Assembly: GCA_002391065.1 (NCBI GenBank)
Contig: DGRP01000056.1
Coordinates: 1 to 7,900, forward strand
Reading direction: 5' to 3'
Origin: Ruminococcus sp. UBA4385
Lineage (GTDB): Bacteria; Bacillota_A; Clostridia; Oscillospirales; Ruminococcaceae
DNA length: 7,900 nucleotides
Part shown: piece after piece, positions 5,759 through 7,900 of the stretch
Layout: the number at the start of each line of letters is the position of its first letter
How positions within the stretch are numbered: position 1 is the first letter of the stretch
The notes under the pieces: generated by a model
What the model saw: only the letters and a program-made list of their open reading frames with translations
What the model was told of the DNA's origin: nothing
Databases searched by the model: none
Translations under genes and position numbers: made by a program

Positions 5759-7900
5759 ATGAATTATGGGCGAAAGCACCGAATAGTTTCGGCATTGCTT
5801 GCTTTTGTATTCATAATTAATATGTTCGATTCAGGCATCCTCCGGGAGAGCCTTGCTTCGCTGCGTGCAAATGCCGCTTCTACTTATCCTGTTGGGTTCA
5901 GCTGGGATACTACTAATCTATCTACACCTGCTACAGGTCAGGAGGCAGCAACCTCAGGCGATAAAACTACTATCACCAAAGACGGAAAAACAGTCCGTGA
6001 GTTTACCCTCGACAGCACCAAGCGTGAGCTTGAGCTTACAGAGTATGTTGAGGATAACCCTATCCTGAAAACTGCATTTTCGATCAATCCGAATAAGGTG
6101 CTGAATGCAGGCGATGTTCAGTTTACTATCACAGGTATGGAAAAGCTGAAACGTGAGGGCGGCTTCACCTTTGATATGCATGACCCGATAGTTACTTCGC
6201 TCTGGAAAATTGATTATGATAAGACTACCGATACATATAAGTTTACAAATACTCAGAATGTAACCCCGAACAGTGTTACAAGGTTTACATGGCAGCTTGA
6301 TAATTCAAGAACTGTCAGAGACGGCTTTGAGGCAGAGCTTAAAACTACCTGTACCGTCTTTGAGCATGAGAAGAACGAAGACGGCGATATTATAGGGGAT
6401 CCTATCCCTGTCACTATCCCGACTGAGCCGCTGATATTTAAGTATCATTCAAAGGCTGATGACAACCAAGTTAAGATCGTATGCGAGGACCTTAGTCAGC
6501 TTGATGCAAATAACCTGAACGTAGATTATAACTGGCGCAGCTATAAATCAATGCTGGGCCTTGAAGGCATTGAGGAATATAATAAGCCGAAGGCCGACGA
6601 GGGAGTTATATATACAGGCGATGACCCTGATACCGAGGCTCATGCTGTTGAGCAGAATCTGGCTGCGCAGTATGGTCACCGCAATGCGAGAGGTATAAAG
6701 ACCTCTGATTACTTTATTGAGGTAAACTGCGGTGGCTTTGATCCTAACGACATACTCGTTGTAGACGAAAACGGTGACCGTGTCGAGCTTGGCAAGTACA
6801 CTATAGGCGAAAAAACCTGTTACGGCTTCTATGACTTCCGCAGAAAGGGAGACTTCAAGCCCGGCGAGAGCTATACCACAACCTACCGTGTGGGCGTTCT
6901 GAACACCGCTGTAGAGAATAACAGTATAGTTAATAAGCGAGTGGAGCTTACAGGTCATTATCTTATAACATATAATGATGAGACCACAGTTCAGGACCAT
7001 ACAGATAATGCTGCGCACAGTCTGGGCGAAGTATATAACCCCGGCGGCGGTGGAGGCGATTACCTGATGAAGCGTAACGCCTATGAAATAAACCGCCAAT
7101 ATTATGATAACCCAACAGGCATTACTTATAAAGTTCATGCAAAGCCGCCGTCTCCTGTAAATCAGCTTATGTATGAGTCTGTTTTTAATGGAAAGACCGT
7201 TACATATTATCTCAACGGTAAGACCCATAAGCCTGATAATACAGATAATAAATATGACCTTATTTATGAGGACGGCTCGGCACTTGATGCTAACGGAAAT
7301 CCTGTAGATACTCACGGTGCGCTTTCAATCAGGAACCTTGACCCGAATGCAACCTATACCGATGATAACGGCATTGAGCATACTATAGATGAAAGCGTGC
7401 ATTATCTTACACCTGAGGAGTATGACTTCACAAGAGTGAAGGTAAGGAAGCTTGTTGACGGTAATACCGTAGGTCCTGAGCTTAATGAAAACGGAACTCC
7501 TAAGACTGATCCCAACGGAAATAACATTTATAAAGAGCCAAGCGGTTTTAACTATGATGTTTACGGCAAGGGCACTGCATATTCAGATTGGACAATAATC
7601 GGCAGCGGAAATACTATTGAGGATTCCGAGGTGTTCCTCCCTGAGGGCATAGATCAGGTTAGAGTTGTAGTCCGTGATCTTGGTATTGACGCACCTCTCG
7701 GTGTTGATATTGATGTCAAGTACAATATTGATAAAAAATACTATAATGCTATAACTATAGATACCAAAACTGACGGAAAAGATGACAAGGAACTTGCTGA
7801 AGACGACAATAAAGGCTCATACCTGAGAAACGAATTCACAAGATCGACAGCTGCTCCCTATAGCAGCAGCTATACACGTTCAGTCGCTGATGGTGATTAT
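5759..7900 (+). CDS. Large secreted surface protein of unknown function, 3' end beyond the window
   Basis: The frame is open from 5759 to the last base, giving 714 codons without a stop, so the true protein is larger. A basic start (GRKHR) and hydrophobic core (about 9-23) form a signal peptide, with cleavage probably near RANA (36-39). The rest appears beta-rich and extracellular, with many Asp, Asn, Thr and Tyr residues. Visible marks are a segment at 315-380 with YFIEVNCGGFDPNDILVVDENGD and DFKPGESY, a Gly-rich hinge PGGGGGD at 429-434, and Asp/Asn turns such as DANGNPVD (510-517) and TDPNGNN (583-589) that resemble loops of adhesin domains. Four cysteines occur, at 198, 242, 324 and 354. 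I recognise no enzyme motif. As the fourth operon gene after the peptidase, matrix and accessory genes, it is plausibly a fibre-associated adhesin or tip protein. A C-terminal anchor, if any, would lie outside the window. Confidence 0.85.
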   Translation, partial: MNYGRKHRIVSALLAFVFIINMFDSGILRESLASLRANAASTYPVGFSWDTTNLSTPATGQEAATSGDKTTITKDGKTVREFTLDSTKRELELTEYVEDNPILKTAFSINPNKVLNAGDVQFTITGMEKLKREGGFTFDMHDPIVTSLWKIDYDKTTDTYKFTNTQNVTPNSVTRFTWQLDNSRTVRDGFEAELKTTCTVFEHEKNEDGDIIGDPIPVTIPTEPLIFKYHSKADDNQVKIVCEDLSQLDANNLNVDYNWRSYKSMLGLEGIEEYNKPKADEGVIYTGDDPDTEAHAVEQNLAAQYGHRNARGIKTSDYFIEVNCGGFDPNDILVVDENGDRVELGKYTIGEKTCYGFYDFRRKGDFKPGESYTTTYRVGVLNTAVENNSIVNKRVELTGHYLITYNDETTVQDHTDNAAHSLGEVYNPGGGGGDYLMKRNAYEINRQYYDNPTGITYKVHAKPPSPVNQLMYESVFNGKTVTYYLNGKTHKPDNTDNKYDLIYEDGSALDANGNPVDTHGALSIRNLDPNATYTDDNGIEHTIDESVHYLTPEEYDFTRVKVRKLVDGNTVGPELNENGTPKTDPNGNNIYKEPSGFNYDVYGKGTAYSDWTIIGSGNTIEDSEVFLPEGIDQVRVVVRDLGIDAPLGVDIDVKYNIDKKYYNAITIDTKTDGKDDKELAEDDNKGSYLRNEFTRSTAAPYSSSYTRSVADGDY

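Noticed and set aside
6548..7315. A 255-codon open frame on the minus strand opposite the large surface-protein gene
   Set aside because: It lies entirely inside a 714-codon plus-strand frame with a signal peptide and operon context. Its own translation is a low-complexity Ile/Val/Leu/Cys-rich string with no motif, typical of an antisense shadow.

Overview
The window looks like chromosomal DNA from a gut-type Firmicute, most probably Ruminococcus or a close relative in the Oscillospiraceae. The clues are a CotH-kinase surface protein ending in an NPNTG sorting signal, a SipW/BsaA-type matrix-fibre operon, moderate GC content, strong consensus vegetative promoters and AGGAGG-type ribosome binding sites. 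The genus is an inference from gene style; no marker gene settles it.

Layout. The left edge cuts into a tRNA-Asn(GTT) gene that lacks its first two bases and is followed by its own rho-independent terminator (about 82-114). A second, 10-bp perfect hairpin (126-158) lies just past the stop codon of a long minus-strand gene (165-2546). That gene encodes a secreted, wall-anchored CotH-family protein: signal peptide, CotH kinase domain, InlB-like repeat, two Ig-like domains, Ser/Glu linker, NPNTG sorting signal. A 301-bp intergenic region (2547-2847) holds two back-to-back promoters, each with near-perfect -35 and -10 boxes 17 bp apart. One fires left into the CotH gene and one fires right into a four-gene cluster. 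A 7-6-7 inverted repeat covers the right-hand -35 box.

The right-hand cluster has short gaps (14, 40 and 16 bp) and no terminator between its genes, so it reads as one operon. Its genes are: (1) a SipW-like, ER-type signal peptidase I with a Ser/His catalytic pair (2848-3516); (2) a large BsaA/TasA-type matrix protein carrying a SipW-cognate signal peptide (3531-4877); (3) an unrecognised secreted protein with a C-terminal TPFTG-like signal and membrane helix (4918-5742); (4) the first 714 codons of a very large secreted protein of unknown function that runs off the right edge (5759-7900).

How the genes may work together. By analogy with sipW-tasA of Bacillus subtilis and the sipW-bsa genes of Clostridium perfringens, the peptidase would process the BsaA-like subunit for assembly into extracellular fibres. 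The third and fourth products would be accessory, anchoring or tip components. The divergent CotH protein could modify or organise the same surface layer, but that link rests only on adjacency. The most striking regulatory signal is an 11-bp perfect inverted repeat that would bury the ribosome binding site of the third operon gene, which could hold its product well below the level of the matrix subunit.
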